DNA from: Streptomyces galbus
GTDB taxonomy: Bacteria > Actinomycetota > Actinomycetes > Streptomycetales > Streptomycetaceae
Direction of reading: 5' to 3'
Assembly (NCBI RefSeq): GCF_005280195.1
Contig: NZ_SZPR01000008.1
Location: 219,158-283,157, forward strand
Length of the DNA stretch: 64,000 nucleotides
How positions within the stretch are numbered: position 1 is the stretch's first letter; each line of letters starts with the position of its first letter. A program made the position numbers and the translations under genes. A model generated the notes under the pieces. That model was given only the letters and a program-made list of their open reading frames with translations. It searched no databases and was not told the origin of the DNA. Positions 8,495 through 16,584 of this stretch are shown here, one piece after another.

Positions 8495-9121
8495 ATGACC
8501 GTCACCAGCGCAGTGGACGCGGCAGAGGCGCGCATCGAGGCCACCGAGGCCCTGGTCTCCGCGGGCCGCACCCTGTTCACCCGCAAGGGGTACCGCCAGA
8601 CCGACTTCGCCGAACTCGCCGAGGAGGCAGGCCTGGACCTGGCACAGGCCCGCGAACTCCTCCCCGACAAGGCCGCCGTGCTCGGCGCCCTCATCGAACG
8701 CACCGTCAAAGTGGCGGGGTTGCTGCGCCCGGCGGTCGCCGAAGGCGTCGACGAGGACCTGCCGGCCCGGCTGGCACGGATCTACCTCGCCCTGTGGGAG
8801 CCGGGCGAGGAGGAGGAGTCCCCGCTGGTCGAGCTGTACCGGATCGCCCTGTCCGACGCGGAGGCCTCCCGCGTGCTGCGCGGCCGCACGGCCGAGGCGC
8901 TCAACGCCATGGTCGACCACGAACTCCCGGGCGAGGACGCGGAGATCCGCACGGCGCTGTTCGGCGCCCAGCTCAGCGGCGTCGCCCTCGTCCGCCACCT
9001 GATCGGGGTCCGGGCGGTGTCCGCGCTGGACGTGGAGACCCTGATCGCGGCGATCGCGCCCGGACTGCGGCGGACGTTGCTCGGGGTTGAAGGGATTGAA
9101 GGGACGGAGGGGGCGGCGTGA
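8495..9121 (+). CDS. TetR-family regulator 1, with an atypical DNA-recognition helix
   Basis: This 208-residue protein has a TetR-like N-terminus (helix 1 with LFTRKGYRQTDFAELAEEAG) and a C-terminal ligand domain like its cluster paralogues. The usual recognition helix and its Tyr-x-His-Phe ending are replaced by the acidic LDLAQARELLPDKAAV. It may therefore bind DNA differently or act as a non-binding partner of another TetR. The ATG at 8495 has GGGGAG nine nt upstream; a GTG at 8447 lies inside an operator and is less likely. It is transcribed away from KAS III. Confidence 0.8.
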   Translation: MTVTSAVDAAEARIEATEALVSAGRTLFTRKGYRQTDFAELAEEAGLDLAQARELLPDKAAVLGALIERTVKVAGLLRPAVAEGVDEDLPARLARIYLALWEPGEEEESPLVELYRIALSDAEASRVLRGRTAEALNAMVDHELPGEDAEIRTALFGAQLSGVALVRHLIGVRAVSALDVETLIAAIAPGLRRTLLGVEGIEGTEGAA

Positions 9122-9451
9122 GGTGGCAGGGGCAGCGGGGTGCGGCTCGGACTTCGGTACTGCGGGAATCCGGGCTCCCTGGACTCCTGGGCTTCGGGCT
9201 CTTGAACTTCGGGGCCCCAGGGCTCGGGTGACGCTCAGCCACCGTGACGCGCGCCCCACTTCCACTTGAGGCGCACCCCGCACCCCGCCGAGGGGGCGCT
9301 CCCCCGCCGACTCCGGCTTCGCGCCGCCCCGGGCCCCCTGCCGACTTCCGGCCGCATTCCGCTTGCGCAGTATCTTTCTTCCCGGGACGGGAAGTCTTCC
9401 CCTCGGCCAACGAGCCACCGCAGGCGGGCGATCCTCCTGGGCCGCTGCGGA
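9122..9451. other. Gene-free stretch upstream of TetR-2
   Basis: About 330 bp with no credible ORF on either strand. It is G+C rich with short GGGCT/TTCGGG-type imperfect repeats around 9160-9230. Apart from leading into the TetR-2 promoter I see no defined element. Confidence 0.5.
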
Positions 9452-9501
9452 TGGACGCTCTCCGGTGCGCCTGCTAGGATGTTTTCACTATGCGGTGAAT
9501 T
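9452..9501 (+). promoter_or_regulatory. TetR-2 promoter with overlapping operator site 3
   Basis: A -35-like TGGACG (9452-9457) and a good actinomycete -10 TAGGAT (9475-9480) are 17 bp apart. The 20-bp motif TTTTCA-N8-TGAATT (9482-9501) starts 2 bp after the -10 box, over the expected transcription start. A repressor bound there would block transcription, so TetR-2 is probably autoregulated or controlled by a sister TetR. Confidence 0.7.
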
Positions 9502-9536
9502 AATCGCTCGTACCCCCCGCGAAGTGCAGTGATTCC

Positions 9537-10262
9537 ATGACATCCAGGCAGACATACGACTCGACGAGTGCCCCCCGCAAGTCCGGGTCGGGCAGCCGGA
9601 CCGCCTCGGCGTCCGCCAAGGACACGCGCCCGCGGCGCGCCCGCAGTGGACGCCGCCCCGGGGACAGCGGTACCCGCGAGCAGATCCTCGAATCGGCGCT
9701 CCACCTCTTCGCCGACCGGGGATACGCGCGCACCACCATCCGCGCCATCGCCGAGGACGCGGAAGTGGACCCGGCACTCGTCCACCACTTCTTCGGCAAC
9801 AAGGAAGGCGTCTTCGACGCCGCCATCAACTCCTCGTTCAGCGTCTCGGCGAGCTTCGACAACATGCCGAGCACCGGTACGGACGCCAGCGAGGCGACGT
9901 GGATCGCCCAGACGTACTTCTCCTTCTGGGAGCACGAGAGCACCCGCTACGCGATGACCGCCATCTACCGGGCGGGCCTCGCCGACAGCGCCACCTCGGA
10001 TATCCTGCGCGAGCGCATCGAGGCCAGCACCAAGGCCTGGTCGCAGGCGTCCGGCTACCGGGAGCGCCCCGACGCCACGACCCGCGCGGCCCTGGCCTCC
10101 GGCCACCTCGCGGGACTGGCGCTGATGCGTTACGTGCTCCAGATCCAGCCGCTCGCCTCGATGGACTTCGAGGAGTTCATCGACTGGGTGGTGCCGGCCC
10201 TGGAGCTGCGCCTGTCCGCCACGCTGGAGCCGCGCCGACCGCACGACCCCGCGACGGACTGA
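9537..10262 (+). CDS. TetR-family regulator 2
   Basis: This 241-residue regulator has a basic, Ser/Arg-rich N-terminal arm of about 45 residues, then a canonical TetR HTH (GTREQILESALHLFADRGYARTT..., recognition helix VDPALVHHFFGNKEG). The C-terminal ligand domain contains TYFSFWEHESTRYAM and LALMRYVLQIQPLASMDF. It is clearly paralogous to TetR-3 at 56.7 kb, sharing the VDPALxHHFFxNKEGVF core and the RYVLQxxPLAS block. Its promoter carries the cluster operator. Likely a repressor responding to a pathway intermediate or product. Confidence 0.9.
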   Translation: MTSRQTYDSTSAPRKSGSGSRTASASAKDTRPRRARSGRRPGDSGTREQILESALHLFADRGYARTTIRAIAEDAEVDPALVHHFFGNKEGVFDAAINSSFSVSASFDNMPSTGTDASEATWIAQTYFSFWEHESTRYAMTAIYRAGLADSATSDILRERIEASTKAWSQASGYRERPDATTRAALASGHLAGLALMRYVLQIQPLASMDFEEFIDWVVPALELRLSATLEPRRPHDPATD

Positions 10263-10265
10263 TCC

Positions 10266-10288
10266 GGGCCGGGGGCGTCCCCCGGCCC
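10266..10288. terminator. Hairpin terminator after TetR-2
   Basis: A perfect 10-bp stem (GGGCCGGGGG / CCCCCGGCCC) with a CGT loop begins 4 bp after the TetR-2 stop. It lies between convergent TetR-2 and the type III PKS. The remaining ~280 bp to 10571 holds no gene that I can see. Confidence 0.65.
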
Positions 10289-10571
10289 ACCGGGGCACCT
10301 GGCAGTCAGCCGGGGGCACCCGGTGGCCGACCGGGACGCCCGGCACCGGCCAACGATCACTCCCGGCCGCCGGCCGAGGGTTGCTGACAACCGGTGCGGA
10401 ATCCCAGGCAGTCGATCCGGAGGCGCGGGTCCGGAGGAGGCGTCCGCCCGCCCGGTGAACGGCCACTGCGGGACACCTCCTTCACAGCGGCCCGCATGTC
10501 TCACGGCCCCGCCGGTCCGCCCCTCGGCCCGTCCACCGCACTCCCACCCGAGCACCCACGCCCGCGCGCCC

Positions 10572-11630
10572 TCAGCCGCAGCCGTGCCACACGCCTCGCA
10601 GCGCCATCACCGACACGCCGGGGCCGACCGCGACCACGAGGCCCTGGGCGCCGTCCTGCGGCGGCTTGCGGAACGTGCGCTCCATGACCTCCAGCACGGA
10701 GACCGAGCCGACGTTGCCCACCTCGCGCAGGGAGTCGCGGGCCAGGCCGAAGAGTTCGGGGTCGGCGTCGAGGCCGGCCACGACGGCGTCGAGCACCTTG
10801 GAGCTCCCCGTGTGGGAGACCACGAACTCGGGTCCGGCGCCCTCGCCGGCGGTCCCCGTGCGCCGGAGCCACTCCTTCACCTGGGGCATGACCTCCGCGA
10901 TCGTGGTGAGCAGGCGCCGGGAGTTGAACGTGTGCAGCCCGTCGTCGTCGGTGAAGGACCCCACGACGTCCGCGCTGCCACGGTGCAACCACTCCCAGGA
11001 CTCCCGCAGTTCCAGGCGCGGACCGCGCGCGGAGGGACCGACGACGCACGCGCCGGCCGCGTCCCCGATGATCCCCTTGAAGATCATCCCGTCCAGGCCG
11101 GTGTCCCGCCGGTGCAGGTAGTGGCTGAACACGTCGGCGCACACCACGAGCACGGTGCTGCCGCGCGCGGCGACCAGTTCGGCGGCCGTCGAGAGACTGA
11201 AGAGACCGCCGTTGCAGCCGAGTTGGTTGACGGGGATGCGGCGCACCGAGGGGCGCAGGCCGAGTCTTTGCAGCAGCAGGACGTCGAGTCCCGGCATGGT
11301 GTGGCCGGTGGCACTGGCCACCACGACGGCGTCGACGTCCTCGGGCCCCAGTCCCGCCTCCAGAAGGGAGCCGCGCGCCGCCGACTCGGCCAGTTCGAGT
11401 GAGTCCTGCAGGTGCCGGCGGGTGCGTTCGGCCGCGGAGCCGTCCGTGTGCCACTGCTCGGCCAGCGGCCGGGTGTACCAGCGGGTCCGTACGGTGGTGG
11501 CGCGGATGAAGCGCCCGAGGTGGGCGAGGCGCGGGTGGTCCGGGTAGTCCTTCGCGATCCGCTCGAGTATCTCCTCGGTCGTGACCTGGTGACGCGGCAG
11601 GACGACCACGGGTGCACTGACGACGGGCAT
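10572..11630 (-). CDS. Type III polyketide synthase (chalcone synthase family)
   Basis: This 352-residue homodimeric-type ketosynthase has the Cys-His-Asn triad at C139 (NQLGCNGG), H273 (SHTGSSKVL) and N306 (GNVGSVSVL), plus the GPGVS loop near the C-terminus. The N-terminal RATTVRTRWYTRPL segment is characteristic of the family. Type III PKSs build pyrones, resorcinols or phloroglucinols from acyl-CoA and malonyl-CoA without a carrier protein. The ATG at 11630 has GGAG just upstream. It is transcribed alone on the minus strand, with the nearest operators at 11996-12031. The product is unknown; it could make a separate phenolic or a signalling molecule. Confidence 0.88.
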   Translation of the reverse strand: MPVVSAPVVVLPRHQVTTEEILERIAKDYPDHPRLAHLGRFIRATTVRTRWYTRPLAEQWHTDGSAAERTRRHLQDSLELAESAARGSLLEAGLGPEDVDAVVVASATGHTMPGLDVLLLQRLGLRPSVRRIPVNQLGCNGGLFSLSTAAELVAARGSTVLVVCADVFSHYLHRRDTGLDGMIFKGIIGDAAGACVVGPSARGPRLELRESWEWLHRGSADVVGSFTDDDGLHTFNSRRLLTTIAEVMPQVKEWLRRTGTAGEGAGPEFVVSHTGSSKVLDAVVAGLDADPELFGLARDSLREVGNVGSVSVLEVMERTFRKPPQDGAQGLVVAVGPGVSVMALRGVWHGCG

Positions 11631-11995
11631 GGGGTCTCCAAGGACTCTGTGACGGTGACGTGCGATCACGAGCCCGCGCCCGGCGGGCGGAACCGGCCGT
11701 CGCGTGCCCGGACGGCGGGCACCGCGCGGCGACGAGCAGCCCTCACTCCGGAAGTCGTGGCATGCCGAACACCCCCCGGCGTACGGCCGTGCTCCCCCGT
11801 TGCGAGCGCCGTTGACGGCGCGAACAAGAACGTCGGCCCGGCGGTGCGATGAGCGCGGGCACGGACGTGACACTTCCGCCGGGGGCGCTCTCAGCAGGCC
11901 GCGGCTGCGCGGGCCGGTGCCGGGCATGTGGGCGCCCCGACGCCCTCGCGGGCTTCGGCGGTGGCTTACGAGAGCGACGGTACGACACGGGACTT
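11631..11995. other. Gene-free leader region of the type III PKS
   Basis: About 365 bp between the type III PKS start and the first operator-like sequence. No credible ORF or hairpin was recognised. It presumably contains the type III PKS 5' leader and promoter. Confidence 0.5.
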
Positions 11996-12031
11996 GACTC
12001 ATCAAGAGTGAATTTCAACGCTCGTGGAATC
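11996..12031. promoter_or_regulatory. Two degenerate operator-like sites between type III PKS and wbl
   Basis: A GACTCA-N7-TGAATT (one base short in the spacer) is followed by an overlapping ATTTCA-N8-GGAATC (TGA changed to GGA). Both are recognisable but weaker matches than the other sites. They sit about 370 bp upstream of the type III PKS and 170 bp upstream of wbl. Confidence 0.4.
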
Positions 12032-12111
12032 CACCGGACCTGCACCGATCGTCCAAATCTCAACCACACCGCCGGGCACACGCCCCGGACATCTGGACGC
12101 AACCGGGAGGG

Positions 12112-12153
12112 AACTCAACAAGCATTGAAATCATCGCTTGTTGAGTTTACCGT
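12112..12153 (+). promoter_or_regulatory. wbl promoter with two overlapping cluster operators
   Basis: AACTCA-N8-TGAAAT (12112-12131) overlaps AAATCA-N8-TGAGTT (12128-12147). Read as a whole it is a perfect 12-bp inverted repeat, AACTCAACAAGC / GCTTGTTGAGTT, with a 12-bp spacer. A -35 TTGAAA (12125-12130) and a -10 TACCGT (12148-12153) are 17 bp apart inside and just after it. The wbl operon promoter is thus embedded in a double operator, suggesting cooperative binding. Confidence 0.75.
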
Positions 12154-12198
12154 GGGGGTCAGATACGGCCGCCTTCCGCCGAGAAAGGGCCGACCGCC

Positions 12199-12756
12199 AT
12201 GTACGCACCGGCACCACAGCGCGTGGGCACCGACCCCTGGGTGGAGCGCGCGGCCTGTCGTGACACCGACCCCGAGATCTTCTTCCCGTCCGCCGGCAGG
12301 TCGGGCGACCACGACCCCGAGGCCCCCGCCAAACAGGTCTGCGCCCGCTGCCCGGTCTCCCGCGACTGTCTGCGCGAGGCCCTGCGGCACGAGGAGAGCA
12401 CCGGCATCTGGGGCGGCCTCAACGTCCGCGAACGCCGCGAACTGCTGCGCGTCGCCGCGTCGTTGGGCGCCTCCGACCCCGAGCTCGACGCCCTCCTCGC
12501 GGACGACCGCCGCCGGCTGCGCCCCCAGCAGCGGGAGCGTCCGGCGTACGTATGGTTCCTGCGCCACCACGGCTGGGGTCCACGGCGCATCGCTGGAGCG
12601 CTGGGCATGACCTGCCACCAGGTCGAACAGGCTTGGCAGCTCGCCGAGTTCGCCTCCCTCTGCGCCCACGGCCGGACCCCCCGCGCCGAACGGCCGCCGC
12701 GCCCCCGGGGGCGTCGTGCCCGCGTCGGCGGCGCCGACCCCGGACCGGCGTCGTGA
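12199..12756 (+). CDS. WhiB-like Fe-S regulator with a C-terminal HTH-like extension
   Basis: Wbl protein of 185 residues. The four cluster-ligating cysteines are C20, C48, C51 and C57 (AACRDTD; QVCARCPVSRDC), followed by the GIWGGL turn used to contact sigma factor and a basic RERR segment. Typical Wbl proteins are 80-130 residues. Here residues ~115-150 (YVWFLRHHGWGPRRIAGALG...) look like an added helix-turn-helix, and an Arg/Pro-rich tail follows. It is likely a redox- or NO-sensitive transcription factor for the cluster. It heads an operon with an alpha/beta hydrolase (GTGA overlap) and proB (ATGA overlap). Confidence 0.9.
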   Translation: MYAPAPQRVGTDPWVERAACRDTDPEIFFPSAGRSGDHDPEAPAKQVCARCPVSRDCLREALRHEESTGIWGGLNVRERRELLRVAASLGASDPELDALLADDRRRLRPQQRERPAYVWFLRHHGWGPRRIAGALGMTCHQVEQAWQLAEFASLCAHGRTPRAERPPRPRGRRARVGGADPGPAS

Positions 12757-14078
12757 CGGCGCCCGCCCCGGCCCGCCCCGGCCGGACGCACCGCACCGTG
12801 CGCACCGACGACGGCACGGACGGGGGGCGCCGTACCGTGCGCACCGACGACGGCACGGACCTCGCGGTACGCGTTCACGGTCCTGCCGACGCCGAGGCGA
12901 CCGTGCTGCTGTCGCACGGCTGGACCATGTCCGCGCGCGACTGGCGGCCCCACGTCGACGCGCTGGCCCGGCCCCGGCCCGGCTTCCCGGCGCTGCGCAC
13001 GGTCACCTACGACCAGCGCGGCCACGGCGCCTCCGGCCGCGGCACCGCCCGGCTCGACATGGCCCTGCTCGGCGACGACCTCGCCCGGGTCCTCGACGCG
13101 ACGACGACGTCGTACGGCGGTCCGGTCCTGCTCGTCGGGCACTCGATGGGCGGCATGGCGATCCAGCAGCTCGCGGCGCGGCACCCCGGCCTGTTCGGGA
13201 CCAGGGTCGCGGCCGTCGCGCTCGTCTCCACCTGCCTGGACGGCGTCGGCGACGTGCCGCCCGCGTCGGCCGACCGCCTCGACCGCCGCCAGGCGCTGGC
13301 CCGGCGGCGCACCACCGACGCACTGCTGCGTTCGCCCCGCTGCGCGCGCGCCGTGCACCGGCTGCTGACCGGCCCCCTCTCCCACCCGACGACGGCCCCG
13401 CTGTGGCGGGCGCTGCTCGGCGGGGACGGGCGGGGCGCGGCCGCGCGCGCCGACGCGCGGGCGCTGCGGCACGTACCGGTGCTGATCCTCGCGGAGTTCC
13501 TCGCCGCGCTCACCACCCACGACTGCGCCGGGCGCCTGGCCGCCCTGGCCCGGGTGCCCACCCGGGTCCTGGTCGGCGCCCGCGACCGCTACACCCCGCC
13601 GGACCAGGCCCGTCGGCTCGCCCGTGCCGTCCCGGGAGCGGTCCTGCAGCTCGTCCCGGGACAGGGACACGACCTGCCGTACGAGCGACCGGTGCTCGTC
13701 GTGGAGACGGTGCACGCACTGCTGCACGAGGTGCGCGCGCTCGGCACGGGGACGGCCGGGGATGCCGGCGACCAGCCGATCGCGCAACGCGCCGTCGGTG
13801 ACACCGCCCGCGAGGAAGGCCCTGTGGCCGCGCACGGCACCTGTGCGGCGCACCCCGCGGAGAAGAGCGCCGCGCCCGTGGATTCCGTCCCCAGCCCTCC
13901 GGAGGACCCCGAAGCCGTGCACGACACCTCTGGAACACGCCCCGCGGAGAAGAGCGCCGCGCCCGGCGACCCCGTCCCCAGCCGCCCGGAGGGCCGCGCA
14001 GCCAGGGACACCGTCAGCCCCCGTCCCGTCGTCGCCGGCCCGTCGCGCACCGTGGATCCGCTGGCGGCCCTGCGATGA
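12753..14078 (+). CDS. Alpha/beta hydrolase with repetitive termini
   Basis: This 441-residue protein has an alpha/beta hydrolase core at residues ~30-335: oxyanion region SHGWTMSARDW, nucleophile GHSMGG, acid VGARDRYTP and catalytic histidine GQGHDLPYE. The GTG at 12753 overlaps the wbl stop. The N-terminus carries a duplicated RTVRTDDGTD segment, and the last ~100 residues hold a duplicated PAEKSAAP-containing segment and look disordered. The function is unclear; it could be an esterase, lactonase or off-loading enzyme. Co-transcription with wbl and proB suggests a pathway role. Confidence 0.8.
   Translation: MTAPAPARPGRTHRTVRTDDGTDGGRRTVRTDDGTDLAVRVHGPADAEATVLLSHGWTMSARDWRPHVDALARPRPGFPALRTVTYDQRGHGASGRGTARLDMALLGDDLARVLDATTTSYGGPVLLVGHSMGGMAIQQLAARHPGLFGTRVAAVALVSTCLDGVGDVPPASADRLDRRQALARRRTTDALLRSPRCARAVHRLLTGPLSHPTTAPLWRALLGGDGRGAAARADARALRHVPVLILAEFLAALTTHDCAGRLAALARVPTRVLVGARDRYTPPDQARRLARAVPGAVLQLVPGQGHDLPYERPVLVVETVHALLHEVRALGTGTAGDAGDQPIAQRAVGDTAREEGPVAAHGTCAAHPAEKSAAPVDSVPSPPEDPEAVHDTSGTRPAEKSAAPGDPVPSRPEGRAARDTVSPRPVVAGPSRTVDPLAALR
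12795..12860 (+). repeat. 27-nt direct repeat within the hydrolase N-terminus
   Basis: Perfect 27-nt copies at 12795-12821 and 12834-12860, 12 nt apart, encode the duplicated TVRTDDGTD peptide. They suggest a recent slippage duplication. A similar in-frame duplication (CCCGCGGAGAAGAGCGCC) occurs near 13855 and 13942 in the same gene. Confidence 0.8.
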
Positions 14079-15286
14079 CCGCGCGGCTCGACACCGTGCT
14101 GCGCGCCGATGTTCTGACGGCCCGTCGGATCGTGGTGAAGGTGGGGTCCTCCTCCCTGACGACCGCTGTCGGAGGGCTGGACTCGGACCGGGTGGACGCG
14201 CTGGTCGACGTGCTCGCACGGGCCAGGGCGACCGGTACCGAGATCGTCCTGGTCTCCTCCGGCGCCATCGCCGCGGGCCTGGCGCCGCTGGGCCTCGCCG
14301 AGCGTCCGAGTGACCTCGCCCGCCAGCAGGCGGCCGCCTGTGTGGGCCAGGGCCTGCTGGTGGCCCGTTACACCGCCTCCTTCGCCCGCCACGGACTGCG
14401 CGTCGGGCAGGTGCTGCTGACCGCCGACGACGTGGGCCGCCGCACCCAGTACCGCAATGCCCACCGGGCGCTGAGCCAGGTCCTCGCGATGGGCGCGGTG
14501 CCCGTCGTCAACGAGAACGACACGGTCGCCACCGCCGAGATCCGCTTCGGCGACAACGACCGCCTCGCCGCCCTCGTCGCCCACCTCGTCCGTGCCGACC
14601 TGCTGGTCCTGCTGTCCGACGTGGACGGCCTGTACGACGGCGACCCGGGCCGTCCCGGCGCGCGCCGGCTGGCCGAGGTGCGCGGGCCGGACGACCTGCG
14701 GGACGTCGAACTCGGCAGCGCCGGCCGGGCCGGTGTGGGCACCGGCGGCATGGTCACCAAGGTGGAGGCGGCGCGGATCGCCACCGACGCGGGCATCCCG
14801 GTCGTGCTGACGGCCGCCCGGCACGCCGCCGACGCCCTCGCCGGCCGGGAGACCGGCACCCTCTTCCACCGCACCGGCGAGCGCGCCGCGGACCACCTGT
14901 TGTGGCTGGAGCACGCCAGTACGCCGCGCGGTGCCGTACGGCTCACCGCGGACGCGGCCCGCGCCGTCGTCCGGGACAACCGCCCGCTCCTCGCCGCGGA
15001 CGTCACCGGCGTCGAGGGCCACTTCGCGGCGGGCGACCCCGTGGAACTGCTCGACGAGGACGGGCGCGTGGTCGCTCGCGGGCTGGCCGGGGTGGACGCC
15101 CGCGCGCTGCTGCGGAGCCGTTCGTGCCCGCCGCGGGAAGTGGTCCACCCGGACGACCTGGTGCCGGTGGCGGGCGCGACGCGCGCGGTCGAACGGCCGT
15201 CGCGGGGCGACGGAACAACCGACCGGCGACGGACCGGGGTCCGCGTCCGCGTCCTGCCGGCCTCGGCGGTGCCGGGCTTGTCGTAA
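14075..15286 (+). CDS. proB: Glutamate 5-kinase (ProB)
   Basis: ProB of 403 residues: amino-acid-kinase domain with VVKVGSSSLT near residue 21, SSGAIAAGL, PVVNENDTV, FGDNDRLAALVA and GTGGMVTKVEAA, then a PUA domain (GAVRLTADAARAV...). It phosphorylates glutamate as the first step of proline synthesis. The C-terminus is about 30 residues longer than usual. The start overlaps the hydrolase stop (ATGA), so it is under the wbl operon promoter with its double operator. Its presence with proA implies dedicated proline supply for the pyrrole starter; ProC is not in the window. Confidence 0.93.
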   Translation: MTARLDTVLRADVLTARRIVVKVGSSSLTTAVGGLDSDRVDALVDVLARARATGTEIVLVSSGAIAAGLAPLGLAERPSDLARQQAAACVGQGLLVARYTASFARHGLRVGQVLLTADDVGRRTQYRNAHRALSQVLAMGAVPVVNENDTVATAEIRFGDNDRLAALVAHLVRADLLVLLSDVDGLYDGDPGRPGARRLAEVRGPDDLRDVELGSAGRAGVGTGGMVTKVEAARIATDAGIPVVLTAARHAADALAGRETGTLFHRTGERAADHLLWLEHASTPRGAVRLTADAARAVVRDNRPLLAADVTGVEGHFAAGDPVELLDEDGRVVARGLAGVDARALLRSRSCPPREVVHPDDLVPVAGATRAVERPSRGDGTTDRRRTGVRVRVLPASAVPGLS

Positions 15287-15500
15287 GACGTGCGGCGACG
15301 CGTCGGTCCTGGGCCCGGAGTGCGCTTCGGTCGTGGTCGGGGTGCACTCCGGTCCTGGCCCGGGTGGCACGAGCCGCGGTCGGGGCAGGGCCCCGGGCGG
15401 GCCGGCGTTCGTCGGGGATACGTTCCAAACCGTCGGCGATCCTGGTCGGTCCGGGAAGCCAGTGGACGCGGGGCGGTGTCCGACCGTATGTTCCAGTGTC

Positions 15501-15524
15501 CGCGCACGTCTTCGCACGTGCGCG
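15501..15524. terminator. Hairpin in the 313-bp gap after proB, possible terminator
   Basis: A perfect 9-bp stem (CGCGCACGT / ACGTGCGCG) with a CTTCGC loop lies in the otherwise featureless 15287-15599 interval between proB and the DUF4328 gene. No T-run follows. It could terminate the wbl-proB transcript. No cluster operator occurs in this gap. Confidence 0.45.
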
Positions 15525-15599
15525 GGCATCAGCGTGCCCGCGCCGGTTCGGGGAGGACCGGGCGCCGGTTCGGATCTCGTCTTCCCGGGGGACTTCTTC

Positions 15600-16316
15600 A
15601 TGACCACGCCCATGCCGGCTCCGCCGTACGCCGCCCCGCCCGGCCCCTGGCTGCGCTCGCCCGCCGCGCTCGGCCGCGCCACCGTGGTGCTGCTCGGCCT
15701 CGTCGTCGCCACCGATCTGTTCGCCTGCTACGCGGACCTGCTGGAGATGGACGTCACCGGCGACCTGGCCGACGGCGTCACCGGCGCCGGCGTGATCCAC
15801 CGGGCGGACCACGCGGACACCCTCATCTCCGCCTCCGCCATCGCGCACGGTGTCGCGATGGTGGCCACGGCCGTCGTCTTCCTGTGCTGGCTGTGGCGGA
15901 TCCGGGGCAACGCCGAGGTGTTCGACGCCTCCCGGCACCGCATGCGCCGGGGGTGGACCATCGGCGCCTGGTTCTGCCCGGTGGTGAACCTGTGGTTCCC
16001 GCGCCGGATCGTCGCGGACTGCTGGGACGCCAGCGCTCCGTGGGGCTCGCGGTCCGGGCACGGGCCGGTCAACGCCTGGTGGACCCTGTGGCTCGCCGGC
16101 CTCGCCGTGAGCCGGTTCGCCGACGGTGGCTGGCGTCAGGCCGGGACGGCGGACGAAGTGCACGGGGCCGCCGCGACGATGCTGTTCTCCGACGGCCTCG
16201 ACATCGCGGCCGCGGTCCTCGCCGTCGTGGTGGTCGTCCGGCTGACCGGGCTGCAGGAGCGCAAGGTCCTCTCCGGCGAGCTGCCGGCGCCGTTTCCCGC
16301 TCCCGCCCATCGCTGA
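15600..16316 (+). CDS. DUF4328-type membrane protein
   Basis: This 238-residue protein has about four to five hydrophobic helices. The block RIRGNAEVFD...RRGWTIGAWFCPVVNLWFPRRIV is the signature of the DUF4328 family common in streptomycetes. Start ATG at 15600. It has no overlap with neighbours and no cluster operator upstream, so it may be a passenger gene. The function of the family is unknown. Confidence 0.75.
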   Translation: MTTPMPAPPYAAPPGPWLRSPAALGRATVVLLGLVVATDLFACYADLLEMDVTGDLADGVTGAGVIHRADHADTLISASAIAHGVAMVATAVVFLCWLWRIRGNAEVFDASRHRMRRGWTIGAWFCPVVNLWFPRRIVADCWDASAPWGSRSGHGPVNAWWTLWLAGLAVSRFADGGWRQAGTADEVHGAAATMLFSDGLDIAAAVLAVVVVVRLTGLQERKVLSGELPAPFPAPAHR

Positions 16317-16407
16317 CGACTGTCCCGCCCGGCGGTGAGCGGGGGCGCCGTGGACGCGGGCCTGCCAGGGCCGTGGGGGCGCGTCGGGCCGTAGCGCGTA
16401 CGGGCGT

Positions 16408-16569
16408 TCAGTCGATGCCGCGCACGATGTGCGGCTCGGCGGGGTCGTCCTCGACGCCGGCGAGTCCCAACGGCACGGGCAGCGGCGGTCGGCGCCGTTC
16501 GGGCGGCGTCTCCTCCGCGTACAGCAGCCAGCCCGACGGCCGGGTCTCGGTGATGATGCGCACGTACAT
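16408..16569 (-). CDS. Small hypothetical protein, 53 residues
   Basis: A short ORF on the minus strand starts at ATG 16569 with a perfect AGGAGG six to seven nt upstream, 15 bp after the proA stop. It encodes a 53-residue protein with a short beta-like N-terminus (MYVRIITE), then a charged, Pro-rich middle (RRRPPLPVPLG) and an acidic end. I do not recognise it. The ideal ribosome-binding site and the tight spacing to proA are the main evidence that it is real. Confidence 0.6.
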   Translation of the reverse strand: MYVRIITETRPSGWLLYAEETPPERRRPPLPVPLGLAGVEDDPAEPHIVRGID

Positions 16570-16584
16570 GGCCGGTCCTCCTGT

